This document shows, in pieces, positions 50,807-59,478 of a stretch of DNA of 64,000 nucleotides (positions are counted from its first letter, which is position 1; each line of letters begins with the position of its first letter). The notes below the pieces were generated by a model. It did no database searches. It saw only the letters and a list, made by a program, of their open reading frames with translations, and was not told the DNA's origin. Origin of the DNA: DATDPM01 sp041498815 (GTDB lineage Bacteria > Pseudomonadota > Alphaproteobacteria > DATDPM01); assembly GCA_041498815.1 (NCBI GenBank), contig JBGQJC010000008.1:1-64000 (forward strand), given 5' to 3'. A program made the position numbers and the translations under genes.

Positions 50807-52504
50807 TCACATTGCCTGCGGCTGAAACAGGAAATCTTCCCATTTGTATTTGTGAATGTGCATCGGCACCTCGGCGAGCGGTCCAACCCGGTCGCCGGCG
50901 ACATAGCGCACGCCCGCGGCAACCGCCGCCATGACCATGCTGGTGGTCTGCACGCCGTGGAGGAAGGCCCAAAGCCTGTGGCGGTTCGCCTCGATAACGA
51001 ATTGATTGATGCGGGCGATCGCCTCCGCTTCGGGCATCGGTTCGCGCCGCAAATCGGTGCCGATGGCGTGCAGACCGGTATCGATGAAATTCGCGGGCGT
51101 CTTGCCCCGCAAGGCGGTGTTCGCCAACACCGCGCTGCAGAACGGCTTGAGGGAGTTGACGAGTTCCGACAACCGGCTTTGCGGAACGCCGTCCGGCAGA
51201 TTCACGAGCTCGATCACCAGGTATTTCCGCATGCGCTCGGGCAAGCGCTGCGCGATTTCGATGTACACCTCACGATACTTAAGCGTGGCTATGGTTTCGA
51301 ACTGGACGGAGACCGCCATGAAAATTTGAAAGCGGTTGCGCTGCAGCTCGTCCAGCATGCACAGCGCAGCTTTGAAGGTTTCAAGATCGAGGCGCGCGAC
51401 CGCATAGGAATCGGACCGGTCGTCCAGGACCGCATAGCCGTAGCGCCGCCCGAATCCGGGAAAGAGGCGCATGGGAACGCAGTAATAGGTGGATAGAAGC
51501 TTGTTGGCGACGTCCCATACCGGCCGGTAAACATAGGTCATCAAGGCGTTGTCGCGCTCGGCATCCCCGAAAGAGGGTAAATCGTCGACGATCCCCCATA
51601 GATCCGTGTCGTCGTGCACAGCCGTCGGCCCCGGCCGCCGCCGCACCGCAGGGGCCTCGAGAGGGCGCGTCGGCAGATTGGGGGGCATCACATAAGGAGC
51701 AGGCGTCGGATTCCCGCCGGCGGCTTTTGCAACGCGCGCCGAATTTTTGACATGCGCCGGGCGTTGCGGCGGCACGTCGGGCCCGGGCCGAGACGTGCCG
51801 GCAGGCACGGCCGCCCGCGCAGCAACCGCCCCGTCGGCGCCGTCACCCTTGATCGCGCGCGGCGCGGGCGCGCCGGCGGTCGATGGAGTCTTTGCGGGTT
51901 CGGGGCTTGGCTTCCCGGGCGTGGCTTCGACCTTATCGGCCCGGCTTGCGAGATCGTTCAACAGATTCGGAATCGAGATGTCTTCGAAGACAAGCTGGTC
52001 ATTCACCCTTCCGACCGCGGTCTTGACGGAAATCGCCCCGGTTTCCGGGGTTCCCAGGAAATAGGCGCATATGTCGTCGGCAATCTTGGCGCATTTCAGA
52101 CGAGCGGCATCGGTAGACATCGTCGCAAAGACGATCAGGTAGTCGCTTTCCGAATACCGCACATGGACGTCGAGCGCCGTCATGTGCTCGTGAATGATTT
52201 TCTCCGCGGCCGAATGCACTTTGTCTTTCATTTTTGGCCAGCGTGCTCCCATCCGCTCCTGAAGCTTGTCGAGACCGATGATGTTGATCTGACCGTAGGG
52301 AAGCGTGCCTTTCTTGGCGACGAGCTCTTGCAGCCTCTTGCCGAAGCGATCGAACGCCGCCTGATTGGGAATCGCATAAGAGCTAAGCGCAGCTTCCGGC
52401 GATGCGGCGGCGCTGCGCCCGGCGCCGCTTTCCGGGGGCGAATCTCGTTCCTTGTCGGGCGCGCCGTAAAGCCAGCCCCGGATTCGCGAACCGAGCGATG
52501 CCAC
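50807..52504 (-). CDS. Degenerate GGDEF/EAL-like protein of unknown function
   Basis: This 565-residue protein has a Pro/Ala-rich centre (about 185-300). The N-terminal part (about 55-170) resembles the nucleotide-cyclase fold (YGQINIIGLDKLQERMG...YLIVFATMS), but the GGDEF motif is absent. The C-terminal part (about 375-560) resembles an EAL-type barrel (FQIFMAVSVQFETIATL, LVIELVNLPDGVP, FIDTGLHA), but the EAL/ExLxR active motif is not visible. It is likely catalytically inactive and may bind a partner or nucleotide. The fold assignment is tentative. It is followed on the same strand by the MASE1 kinase gene. Confidence 0.55.
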   Translation of the reverse strand: MASLGSRIRGWLYGAPDKERDSPPESGAGRSAAASPEAALSSYAIPNQAAFDRFGKRLQELVAKKGTLPYGQINIIGLDKLQERMGARWPKMKDKVHSAAEKIIHEHMTALDVHVRYSESDYLIVFATMSTDAARLKCAKIADDICAYFLGTPETGAISVKTAVGRVNDQLVFEDISIPNLLNDLASRADKVEATPGKPSPEPAKTPSTAGAPAPRAIKGDGADGAVAARAAVPAGTSRPGPDVPPQRPAHVKNSARVAKAAGGNPTPAPYVMPPNLPTRPLEAPAVRRRPGPTAVHDDTDLWGIVDDLPSFGDAERDNALMTYVYRPVWDVANKLLSTYYCVPMRLFPGFGRRYGYAVLDDRSDSYAVARLDLETFKAALCMLDELQRNRFQIFMAVSVQFETIATLKYREVYIEIAQRLPERMRKYLVIELVNLPDGVPQSRLSELVNSLKPFCSAVLANTALRGKTPANFIDTGLHAIGTDLRREPMPEAEAIARINQFVIEANRHRLWAFLHGVQTTSMVMAAVAAGVRYVAGDRVGPLAEVPMHIHKYKWEDFLFQPQAM

Positions 52505-52745
52505 GCCCTACCCCTCTTTCATCCGATTGGCGCGGAACGACATGCCGAAACCGATTCCCGCGGCGAGAAAAAGCGGACGCGATGCTATGATGGTGACCGC
52601 ACGGTTAATGATTCGCTAAATGGTTTGCGCGACAATTGAATCGCGTGCGGCAACGTCACCCTAAACTTTCGGATAGGATCGCCACAAGATTTGCAGCACG
52701 ATCTTCGCGCCGTGGACACGCCTGCGTTTTACGGAGCCGACGAAA

Positions 52746-53129
52746 TTGGCCGAAATTCTGATCGTTGATGACGACGATTTGGTGCGCCGCGCTTTACGCC
52801 ACGCGCTCGAAGCGGTCGGTCACACGGTGACCGAGGCCACGAACGGATTGGAGGCCCTGGCGGAACTCGCGCGGCACCGTCCGGCGCTTGTGGTCACCGA
52901 TATCTTGATGCCGGAAAAGGAAGGGATCGGGACGATCATGGAAATCCGCCGTATTCACGGCGACCTCAAGATCATCGCCATTTCCGGCGGCGGCCGCACC
53001 GGTCAAGTCGAATTCCTGACCTACGCCCAACAGGTCGGTGCCGACCGCGTGATCAAGAAGCCCTTCTCCCGCGAGGAGCTGCTGGGCACGGTCACCGATC
53101 TGATCGGCCCCCGCCCCGACCAATCTTGA
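52746..53129 (+). CDS. Single-domain response regulator
   Basis: This 127-residue receiver domain has acidic pocket DDDD (8-11), phospho-acceptor Asp52 (VVTDILMP), Ser80 and Lys105 (VIKKPF), so it can be phosphorylated. It has no effector domain. The TTG start at 52746 is preceded by GGAG at nine bases. It is divergent from the GGDEF/EAL-like gene and could shuttle phosphate from the kinases downstream. Confidence 0.82.
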   Translation: MAEILIVDDDDLVRRALRHALEAVGHTVTEATNGLEALAELARHRPALVVTDILMPEKEGIGTIMEIRRIHGDLKIIAISGGGRTGQVEFLTYAQQVGADRVIKKPFSREELLGTVTDLIGPRPDQS

Positions 53130-53539
53130 CCCCGGCCAAAAATCTTAGCCGTGTATCGTCCGCGACGATGACGTGCGCCGGTATTTGCCTGACCCATCGA
53201 ATACGTTCGTTCGAATGGTGCCGCTCACGCGGCGTAAATACATATCCGGGAATGCGACGACCGATGCCAGCGAATCGAAACCTCGGCTCATTCTCTTTTT
53301 TTTAACCAAAACAATTTCTAATTCATCTGCACGGGGGAGAAACGGCGGCGCTGCCGCCGACGTATTGCGGCCCATTTGGCCGGCACCGTGCAGAGCCCGA
53401 AGCGCAACCGCGCAATGCCGAACCGCTCCATGCGGCGGCCGCAAACGGTCCATCGGAATGTTTGCGGCCCAACATCGGCCATGGCGGACCGTTTCAAGAA
53501 TACGGCGCCGGCGACCGCGAACCGCGGAGCGCCTGACAT
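53130..53539. other. 410-base intergenic region
   Basis: No credible gene is seen; the frame from 53173 lacks composition or motifs of a protein. It contains an AT-rich stretch at about 53288-53330 (T8 run then AACCAAAACAATTT), a likely promoter area, and a small GC hairpin at 53343-53359 (CGGCGGC/GCCGCCG). It probably drives the kinase-regulator genes from 53540. Confidence 0.5.
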
Positions 53540-54985
53540 ATGCCTATCGCCTTAAAATACGGTGTCGTATATGCGGTCGCGATCGGCCTGCTCGTGCTGT
53601 TGGCGCTGGTCGCGCATGACGGCACCGCCCGATTTAGGCAAGCGTCCGACGCCGCCGATCGCTCGCAAGAGCTGATTAACCAACTCGACGGTCTGCGCGG
53701 CGGTTTGATCGATATTGAAACCGGAAGCCGCGGTTTCGTCATTACCGGCGATCCCAAGTTTCTCGAGCCCTATCAAACCGCTCTTGCCGTGGTTCCCGGA
53801 CGCTTGGCTGCCATCGATGGCCTGATCGACCGAAACACGGTGCAAGGCCAGTACTTCGATGACCTTCGCGACATTGTCCGGCAGCGATTGGACCAGTCGG
53901 CCAAAACCATTGCGCTGCGTGGCAGCGCTGGTTTCGAAGCTGCGGCTGAAGCCGTCAAGAGCGGCGTCGGCAAGCGGCTCATGGACCAAATTCGCGACGC
54001 GATCGCGACGATGATCGCGTCCGAAAGGGCTCATCTCGTTCAGCGCGACGCGCAAACCGTGGAGTCCTTCAATTACATTAAACGCGTTTCGATCTCCGGC
54101 GCAGGTGTTGTATCGGCGTTCATCCTCATCTGCGGCGGTCTTCTGGTGCGCGGCATGAATCGGCGAATCGGCCAACTTGTCGATGCCGCCGGCAAACTCG
54201 GCGCCGGCAAATTCGATCACAGACTCGTTGTGAAGGGGCAAGATGAAATCGCGGTTTTAGGTCGCGCCTTCAACCAAATGGCGGATCAGTTGCTGGAGCA
54301 TAAGGATGCTCTCGATTCCTTTGCCTATACCGTGGCCCACGACCTGCGTGCGCCGCTTCGCTCCATGCAGGGATTCTCCCAGGCCTTGATCGAGGATTGT
54401 GCGGAGCAACTGGATGATCAAGGCCGCGATTACGCCACTCGCGTGATCGCAGCCGCGAGGAAAATGGACGGGCTGATTCAAGATCTTCTTGCGTATAGCC
54501 GGATCGGGCGCACGCAGATGGACGTTCAGCGCGTGCCTCTCGATCGAGTCGTGAACGGCGCCTTGGCGTCGCTTGCCGCGATCATCGACGACACCGGCGC
54601 CGAGGTGCACGTCGAGCGGCCGTTGCCTTCCGTGCGCGCCTTCGGTCCGATGCTGGAACAGGTCGTCACGAACCTTGTGGGCAATGCGGTCAAATTCGCA
54701 AAGGCCGGCATGAAGGCCGACGTCCGGGTGTCGGCGGAGACACGGAACGGCGCAGTGCGCTTGTGGGTCGCGGACAACGGCATCGGCATCGAACCCGACC
54801 ACCATCAGCGCATCTTCAAGGTATTCGAGCGGCTACACGGCACCGAATCCTATCCCGGAACCGGCATCGGGCTCGCCATCGTCCGCAAAGGGATGGAACG
54901 CATGGGCGGGCGCAGCGGCGTCGAATCTTCGCCGGGCCAAGGAAGCCGCTTTTGGATCGAACTGCCGCGGGGAGAAATATCATGA
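53540..54985 (+). CDS. CHASE3-HAMP sensor histidine kinase
   Basis: This 481-residue membrane kinase has helix 1 (about 8-25), a periplasmic CHASE3 domain (about 30-180, with GGLIDIETGSRGFVITGDPKFLEPY), helix 2 (about 184-204) and HAMP (205-255). HisKA has His267 in AYTVAHDLRAPLR, followed by HATPase (NLVGNAVKFAKAG; DNGIGIEP; GTGIGLAIV). The AHDLRAPLR type, paired with the next Rcp1-like regulator, is the Cph1/phytochrome-like class. The next gene overlaps its stop (ATGA), so they form one unit. Confidence 0.9.
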   Translation: MPIALKYGVVYAVAIGLLVLLALVAHDGTARFRQASDAADRSQELINQLDGLRGGLIDIETGSRGFVITGDPKFLEPYQTALAVVPGRLAAIDGLIDRNTVQGQYFDDLRDIVRQRLDQSAKTIALRGSAGFEAAAEAVKSGVGKRLMDQIRDAIATMIASERAHLVQRDAQTVESFNYIKRVSISGAGVVSAFILICGGLLVRGMNRRIGQLVDAAGKLGAGKFDHRLVVKGQDEIAVLGRAFNQMADQLLEHKDALDSFAYTVAHDLRAPLRSMQGFSQALIEDCAEQLDDQGRDYATRVIAAARKMDGLIQDLLAYSRIGRTQMDVQRVPLDRVVNGALASLAAIIDDTGAEVHVERPLPSVRAFGPMLEQVVTNLVGNAVKFAKAGMKADVRVSAETRNGAVRLWVADNGIGIEPDHHQRIFKVFERLHGTESYPGTGIGLAIVRKGMERMGGRSGVESSPGQGSRFWIELPRGEIS

Positions 54986-55434
54986 ATCCGGCCGACTGCA
55001 CCGTCCTGCTCGTTGAAGACAATCCCGACGATGTTTTATTGACCAACCGGGCGTTCAAACGCGCCAATCTCATCAACCCGATCCAGGTCGTGGACGACGG
55101 GGACCGGGCAGTCGCCTATCTTTCCGGCGCGCCGCCCTTCGACGACCGCGGCCGCTTTCCCCTTCCCGTTCTGATCTTGCTCGATCTCAAGCTTCCGCGC
55201 CGCTCGGGATTGGAGGTTCTGAAATGGCTGCGCGCCGTCCCCGGGTTGAGGCGGCTGCCCGTGGTGGTGCTGACCTCATCCGCCGATTCGGGCGATGTCA
55301 ACAATGCCTACGACATGGGTGCGAACTCGTATCTCGTGAAGCCGGTCGGGTTCGACGCGCTCTTCGACATGGTCAAGGTTTTGCAGCCCTATTGGCTCAT
55401 CTTGAATCAGCAGCCGGCGGTTGTGGGGGCGTGA
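54982..55434 (+). CDS. Rcp1-like response regulator
   Basis: This 150-residue receiver belongs to the Rcp1 subclass (VLLVEDNPDDVLLTNRAFK, ILLDLKLPRRSGLEVL). Phospho-acceptor Asp68, Thr98/Ser and Lys120 (YLVKP) are intact. ATG 54982 overlaps the preceding kinase gene by four bases, so that kinase is its likely partner. No output domain is present, so its effect must be by contact or phosphorelay. Confidence 0.88.
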   Translation: MNPADCTVLLVEDNPDDVLLTNRAFKRANLINPIQVVDDGDRAVAYLSGAPPFDDRGRFPLPVLILLDLKLPRRSGLEVLKWLRAVPGLRRLPVVVLTSSADSGDVNNAYDMGANSYLVKPVGFDALFDMVKVLQPYWLILNQQPAVVGA

Positions 55435-55465
55435 GCATGCCCTGGCCGGATTTGGGGAGGAACCC

Positions 55466-57388
55466 ATGCACGCGCTGCTGATCGACGATAATCCCGACGA
55501 CCGCGCCTTGGTGAAGCGCGAACTGGCGCATGCCTTCGATAAGGTCGAGGCGACGGATGTCTTTGACGCGGACGGGCTGAACAAATCGCTGATGCGCGGC
55601 GATTTCGATCTGGTCGTCACGGACTATTGCCTTATGTGGACCGACGGACTCGAGGTCTTGAAGGCCGTGCGCCGGAAATATCCCCTGCATCCGGTCATCA
55701 TGTACACGGGAACGGGGAGCGAAGAGATCGCGGTCGCCGCCATGCAGGCGGGGCTCGACGAATACGTCGTGAAATCACCCGCCAACGTTGCCCAGATTCG
55801 GGTGGCGGCGGCCTCCGCGATGCAAAAAGCGGCACAGCGGCAGGCCTTGAAAGAGCAGGAAGACCGAACCCGAACAATCCTCGATATCATGGTGGACGCC
55901 ATCATCACCATCGACGAGCGCGGCCTCGTTCAATCCTTCAATCCCGGCGCCGAGCGCATGTTCGGATATGCCGCGGCCGAGGTGATCGGCGAGAACATAA
56001 AACTCCTGATGCCGGAGCCCCATTTCAGCCAGCATGAACGCTACCTTGCCGATTATCTGAGGACCGGGGAGCGCAAGATCATCGGGATGCGGCGCGAGTT
56101 GGAAGGCCGCGCCAAGGACGGCCGTGTTTTCCCGCTCGAACTTGCCGTCGGCAAAGTGCGCCTCAGTTCGGGCAAGCGCCATTTCATCGGTTCGCTCCGC
56201 GATTTGAGCGAACGCACGCGATTGGAGGAGCAGCTGCGCCGCAGCCAGAAGATGGACGCGCTCGGCCAGCTCACCGGGGGCATCGCCCACGATTTCAACA
56301 ATCTGCTTACCGTCATCCTCGGAAATCTCGAATTAGTTGGAGGTAAAGCCGGCGCGGACGCCGAATTGCGCCGCGCCGTCGAGATCGCCATGAGCGCGGC
56401 CGACCGGGCGGCAGCCTTGACCGGGCGGCTTCTTGGCTTTTCCCGGCGTCAGGTGCTGCAGCCCCAATCTCTCGATCTCGCAAGCGTGGTCAACGACATG
56501 TCCGAAATGCTCGCACGCACATTGGGCGAGAACGTCCGAGTGGAAACCGTATGCCCGGCGGACTTGTGGCATGTCATGGCCGACAAGCACGAAATTGAGA
56601 ATGCCGTCCTCAACCTCGCCATCAACGGCCGGGATGCGATGTCGCGCGGCGGTATGATCACGATCGAAACCCAGAACGTGCGCATCGACGCGGACTACGC
56701 ACGGGAGAATCCCGACGCCGTTGCCGGCGAACACGTGATGATTTCGGTCGCCGATACCGGAACCGGCATGCCGCCCGCGGTGTTGGCCCGCGCCTTCGAG
56801 CCGTTTTTCACGACCAAGGAAGTCGGCAAGGGGACGGGGCTTGGGCTCAGCATGGTGTACGGTTTTGCCCGCCAATCCTCGGGACATGTCAAAATAGAAA
56901 GCGAGATCGACAAGGGCACCACGGTCAAATTGTATCTTCCCCGCTGCGAGCTGGACCGGTCCCGCGCCGTGCCGGACACTGTAAGCACGGTGGCGAAGCG
57001 CAGCGGCGAGACCATTCTGGTGGTCGAGGATGACGAGCTCGTGCGCGGCACGGTGATTGCGCAACTGGAACGCCTGGGATACCGGGTGATGGCGGCCAAG
57101 GACGGGCCATCGGCCCTGATTATCCTGAACGGCGGCACGCCGATCGACCTGTTATTCACCGATGTCGTGATGCCGGGCGGGATTAGCGGACGGGAGTTGG
57201 CCTGCGAGGCCGTCAGACTACGCCCGCGGCTCAAGGTCGTGTTCACCTCCGGTTACGACCAGATGCGCAGCAACAGCAAGGAACCCTTGGTCGAACGCGC
57301 CGATTTCCTGCCGAAGCCATTCAAGCAGCAGGAACTCGCGTGCAAAATCCGCGAGGCCTTAGGCGCCGCGGCCGGCGCCGCGGCATAG
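55466..57388 (+). CDS. REC-PAS-histidine kinase-REC hybrid
   Basis: This 640-residue soluble protein has an N-terminal receiver (1-125, Asp53 in VVTDYCLM), a PAS domain (about 140-255, FNPGAERMFGYAAAEVIGENI) and HisKA (His in GGIAHDFNNLL, near 277). HATPase (NLAINGRDAM; DTGTGM; GKGTGLGLSMVYG) and a C-terminal receiver (about 515-640, LLFTDVVMPGG) follow. Phosphate could enter through the first receiver from the upstream kinase/regulator pair. ATG 55466 follows GGGGAGG. There is no membrane segment, so it senses a cytoplasmic signal or another protein. Confidence 0.9.
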   Translation: MHALLIDDNPDDRALVKRELAHAFDKVEATDVFDADGLNKSLMRGDFDLVVTDYCLMWTDGLEVLKAVRRKYPLHPVIMYTGTGSEEIAVAAMQAGLDEYVVKSPANVAQIRVAAASAMQKAAQRQALKEQEDRTRTILDIMVDAIITIDERGLVQSFNPGAERMFGYAAAEVIGENIKLLMPEPHFSQHERYLADYLRTGERKIIGMRRELEGRAKDGRVFPLELAVGKVRLSSGKRHFIGSLRDLSERTRLEEQLRRSQKMDALGQLTGGIAHDFNNLLTVILGNLELVGGKAGADAELRRAVEIAMSAADRAAALTGRLLGFSRRQVLQPQSLDLASVVNDMSEMLARTLGENVRVETVCPADLWHVMADKHEIENAVLNLAINGRDAMSRGGMITIETQNVRIDADYARENPDAVAGEHVMISVADTGTGMPPAVLARAFEPFFTTKEVGKGTGLGLSMVYGFARQSSGHVKIESEIDKGTTVKLYLPRCELDRSRAVPDTVSTVAKRSGETILVVEDDELVRGTVIAQLERLGYRVMAAKDGPSALIILNGGTPIDLLFTDVVMPGGISGRELACEAVRLRPRLKVVFTSGYDQMRSNSKEPLVERADFLPKPFKQQELACKIREALGAAAGAAA

Positions 57389-57441
57389 TAGGCGCGGTTG
57401 GGCTAAGCACTTCCCGGCGAGCGAATCCGGTCCAGCGCGCC

Positions 57442-57879
57442 CTATTCGACGGCAAAGACCTTCGGCACGCCGCCGGAAATCACGTAGATCGTGAGCGGAG
57501 CGGTCTTTTCCCCGGCCATTCCCGGTGAACCCGCCGGCATACCCGGTAAGGCAATGCCCTTGATCTCGGGCTTCTGCGCCAGCAACCGGTGGATGACGCC
57601 CACCGGAACATGCCCTTCGACCACGTATCCGCCGATCAGCACGGTGTGACAGGCGGCAAGGGCATCGGGAACGCCGTATTTCGCCTTGACCGCGGCAAGG
57701 TCATCGGTGTCGACGACCGTGACCTGGAACCCGTTCTTTTTCAGATATTCCACGTAATTTGCGCAGCAGCCGCAGGCGGGGTCCTTGTAGACCGTGGCTT
57801 GCCGGGACTCGGCCGTAAACCCGTTGATCGGGGTCAGTGCCGCGACCAGAAGAATGAACGCCACAATAATTTTCTTCAT
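57442..57879 (-). CDS. Secreted DUF411 metal-binding protein
   Basis: This 145-residue exported protein has a signal peptide (IIVAFILLVAALTPINGFTA). The DUF411 domain has YKDPACGCCANYVEYLKKNGF (three Cys), LAACHTVLIGGYVVEGHVP and GIALPGMPAGSPGM, which are hallmarks of periplasmic Cu/metal-handling proteins of this family. ATG 57879 follows GGAGTT. It lies downstream of the ChrB-like gene on the same strand, 35 bases away. Confidence 0.85.
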   Translation of the reverse strand: MKKIIVAFILLVAALTPINGFTAESRQATVYKDPACGCCANYVEYLKKNGFQVTVVDTDDLAAVKAKYGVPDALAACHTVLIGGYVVEGHVPVGVIHRLLAQKPEIKGIALPGMPAGSPGMAGEKTAPLTIYVISGGVPKVFAVE

Positions 57880-57914
57880 ATTGAACTCCTTCCGAATGCG
57901 ACGGAATTTTGGCG

Positions 57915-58367
57915 TCATGAGGCGGGCGGCCAGCCGTGCGTTTCGCGGCGCGCCTCTTTCAGCCAAGCATACAGTGCATCATAGGCCACCATGCCGTGGC
58001 GCAACATCTCGTGATCGTCCCGGAATAACACCGACAGTCCGAGCGACAGCGCCAAAAGCCCCGCCGCCTCGGGCGCCAAGTCGAGCCGGCCGGTGTCGGC
58101 CCCGCGCACGATCACCGCAAGGTCGCGGAGTGCGGCGTCGTCGATCCGGTATTTTTTGAGAAAGGTATCGAAGCTGCACAGCGCCCCATCGTGGGACAAC
58201 TCGACACCCGGAATGTCGAAGGGGATGGCGCCGGCCTCTTCCGCGACCGCCAGGACTCGGTCCGGGGGCACGAACAAAAACTCGGGCGCATCGTCGATGA
58301 ATCGGGCGATCAGCCAGGGGCAGGCGATGCGGTCGATCTTCGGACGTTCGCGTGTAACCCACTTCAA
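57915..58367 (-). CDS. Chromate resistance protein ChrB domain-containing protein
   Basis: This 150-residue protein consists of the ChrB C-terminal domain: KWVTRERPKIDRIACPWLIARFID, FLFVPPDRV, IPFDIPGVELSHDGALCSFDTFLKKYRI. Chromate-linked ChrB proteins usually carry an extra N-terminal regulatory region, absent here, and there is no chrA transporter next to it. It may act in metal stress with the adjacent DUF411 protein. Chromate itself is not shown. Confidence 0.75.
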   Translation of the reverse strand: MKWVTRERPKIDRIACPWLIARFIDDAPEFLFVPPDRVLAVAEEAGAIPFDIPGVELSHDGALCSFDTFLKKYRIDDAALRDLAVIVRGADTGRLDLAPEAAGLLALSLGLSVLFRDDHEMLRHGMVAYDALYAWLKEARRETHGWPPAS

Positions 58368-58380
58368 GGGGCCGACTCTC

Positions 58381-58418
58381 TAACGGTATGAGGTTTGGCT
58401 AACGGCATGAGGTTTGGC
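58381..58418. repeat. 19-bp tandem direct repeat
   Basis: TAACGGTATGAGGTTTGGC (58381-58399) is repeated directly as TAACGGCATGAGGTTTGGC (58400-58418) with one mismatch. The first copy starts 14 bases upstream of the ChrB-like gene's ATG, so it may be part of its promoter. It is also 49 bases from tRNA-Pro. Confidence 0.7.
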
Positions 58419-58466
58419 GTCCCGGAAATACCGGGGGCCGCGACGCCCAATTCCCGTTTCCGCAAT

Positions 58467-58543
58467 TGGTCGGAGCGGCGGGATTTGAACCCGCGACCCC
58501 CAGACCCCCAGTCTGATGCGCTACCAGGCTGCGCTACGCTCCG
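58467..58543 (-). tRNA. tRNA-Pro (anticodon GGG)
   Basis: Seventy-seven bases including CCA. Acceptor CGGAGCG/CGCTCCG, anticodon stem TCAGA/TCTGG, loop CTGGGGG (anticodon GGG), and T-loop TTCAAAT. It follows merR on the same strand, as in many alphaproteobacteria. Confidence 0.95.
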
Positions 58544-58604
58544 ACCTTGCGGAAATTTTACAGGTTAGACCGGGCCGCGCCTATATGGCCCGTGGGCGCC
58601 GGTC

Positions 58605-59072
58605 TTAATCCTCGCGCAGACGCGTGGAGGCGCGAAGAATCTCCCGGATTTCCAGGAGATCGCGCAGTACGGATTCGAGTGCGGCGCGCTTGGACCCGGG
58701 AAGGGTCCCGGCGACGCCGTCGATCACGGAGGCCACATGGGGCGCGACCTCGGCCAAGGCCGGGCGCAACGGCGGATCGGCGGTGGGTTGCCCTTTGGGA
58801 CCATCGCTGCGGAACAGGCGCTGGACCCCTTTGATGGTGTAGCCGTCGCGATAGAGAAGCTCGCGAATGCGATTGAGAAGCTGAACGTCCTCCGGCCGGT
58901 AATAGCGGCGCCCGCCGCCCCGTTTTAGCGGGCGAATCTGGGCGAATTTGGTTTCCCAGAACCGCAGCACATGCTGAGGCACATCGAGCTCGGCCGACAC
59001 TTCGCTGATGGTGCGGAAAGCCGACGGCGACTTTTGCAGCCGGGGCGCGGTCACGCGGTCGAGATGGCCCAT
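58605..59072 (-). CDS. MerR family transcriptional regulator
   Basis: This 155-residue protein has an N-terminal MerR helix-turn-helix (RTISEVSAELDVPQHVLRFWETKF, with RRYYRPEDVQLLNRIRELLY as wing and helix) and a coiled C-terminal dimerisation region. It has no metal-binding cysteines, so it belongs to the effector-unknown group typically next to ihfA in alphaproteobacteria. It lies three bases after ihfA on the same strand and is likely co-transcribed with it. Its target is unknown. Confidence 0.88.
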   Translation of the reverse strand: MGHLDRVTAPRLQKSPSAFRTISEVSAELDVPQHVLRFWETKFAQIRPLKRGGGRRYYRPEDVQLLNRIRELLYRDGYTIKGVQRLFRSDGPKGQPTADPPLRPALAEVAPHVASVIDGVAGTLPGSKRAALESVLRDLLEIREILRASTRLRED

Positions 59073-59074
59073 GA

Positions 59075-59395
59075 TCAGGACGTGCCGCGGCCGGCGCCCG
59101 AAAGCGCCCGGTTGATCCGGTCCTTGAGCACGTGCGAGGCCCGGAAGACCAGCACGCGGCGCGGCAGGATGGGAACTTCCTCGCCGGTTTTGGGATTGCG
59201 CCCGACGCGGCGGCCCTTCTGGCGGACCGAGAAGCTTCCAAAGGACGATATCTTCACCATCTCGCCCCGGCTCAAGGCATCCGCGATCTGTTGCAGGACC
59301 GATTCGACCAGCTCCGCCGATTCGTTGCGCGACAACCCGACTTCCTCGTATACCGCCTCGCTCAGGTCCGATCGGGTAATCGTTTTTGCGCTCAT
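59075..59395 (-). CDS. ihfA: Integration host factor subunit alpha
   Basis: This 106-residue HU/IHF DNA-bending protein has the family core VESVLQQIADALSRGEMVKISSFGSFSVRQKGRRVGRNPKTGEEVPI and the intercalating-Pro beta-arm region. The alpha subunit is indicated by context (merR-like and fabH neighbours) and the TITRSDLSEAVYEEVGLSR start. It bends DNA for recombination, replication and transcription. ATG 59395 is chosen; an ATG at 59419 is unlikely. Confidence 0.93.
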   Translation of the reverse strand: MSAKTITRSDLSEAVYEEVGLSRNESAELVESVLQQIADALSRGEMVKISSFGSFSVRQKGRRVGRNPKTGEEVPILPRRVLVFRASHVLKDRINRALSGAGRGTS

Positions 59396-59478
59396 GCTCC
59401 TGCCACTCCCTTTATGCAAAGGCTAACCGCGGGGCGGTAGCGCGTCAATTGCGAACGAAGGATTTTTTCGGACCGCGT

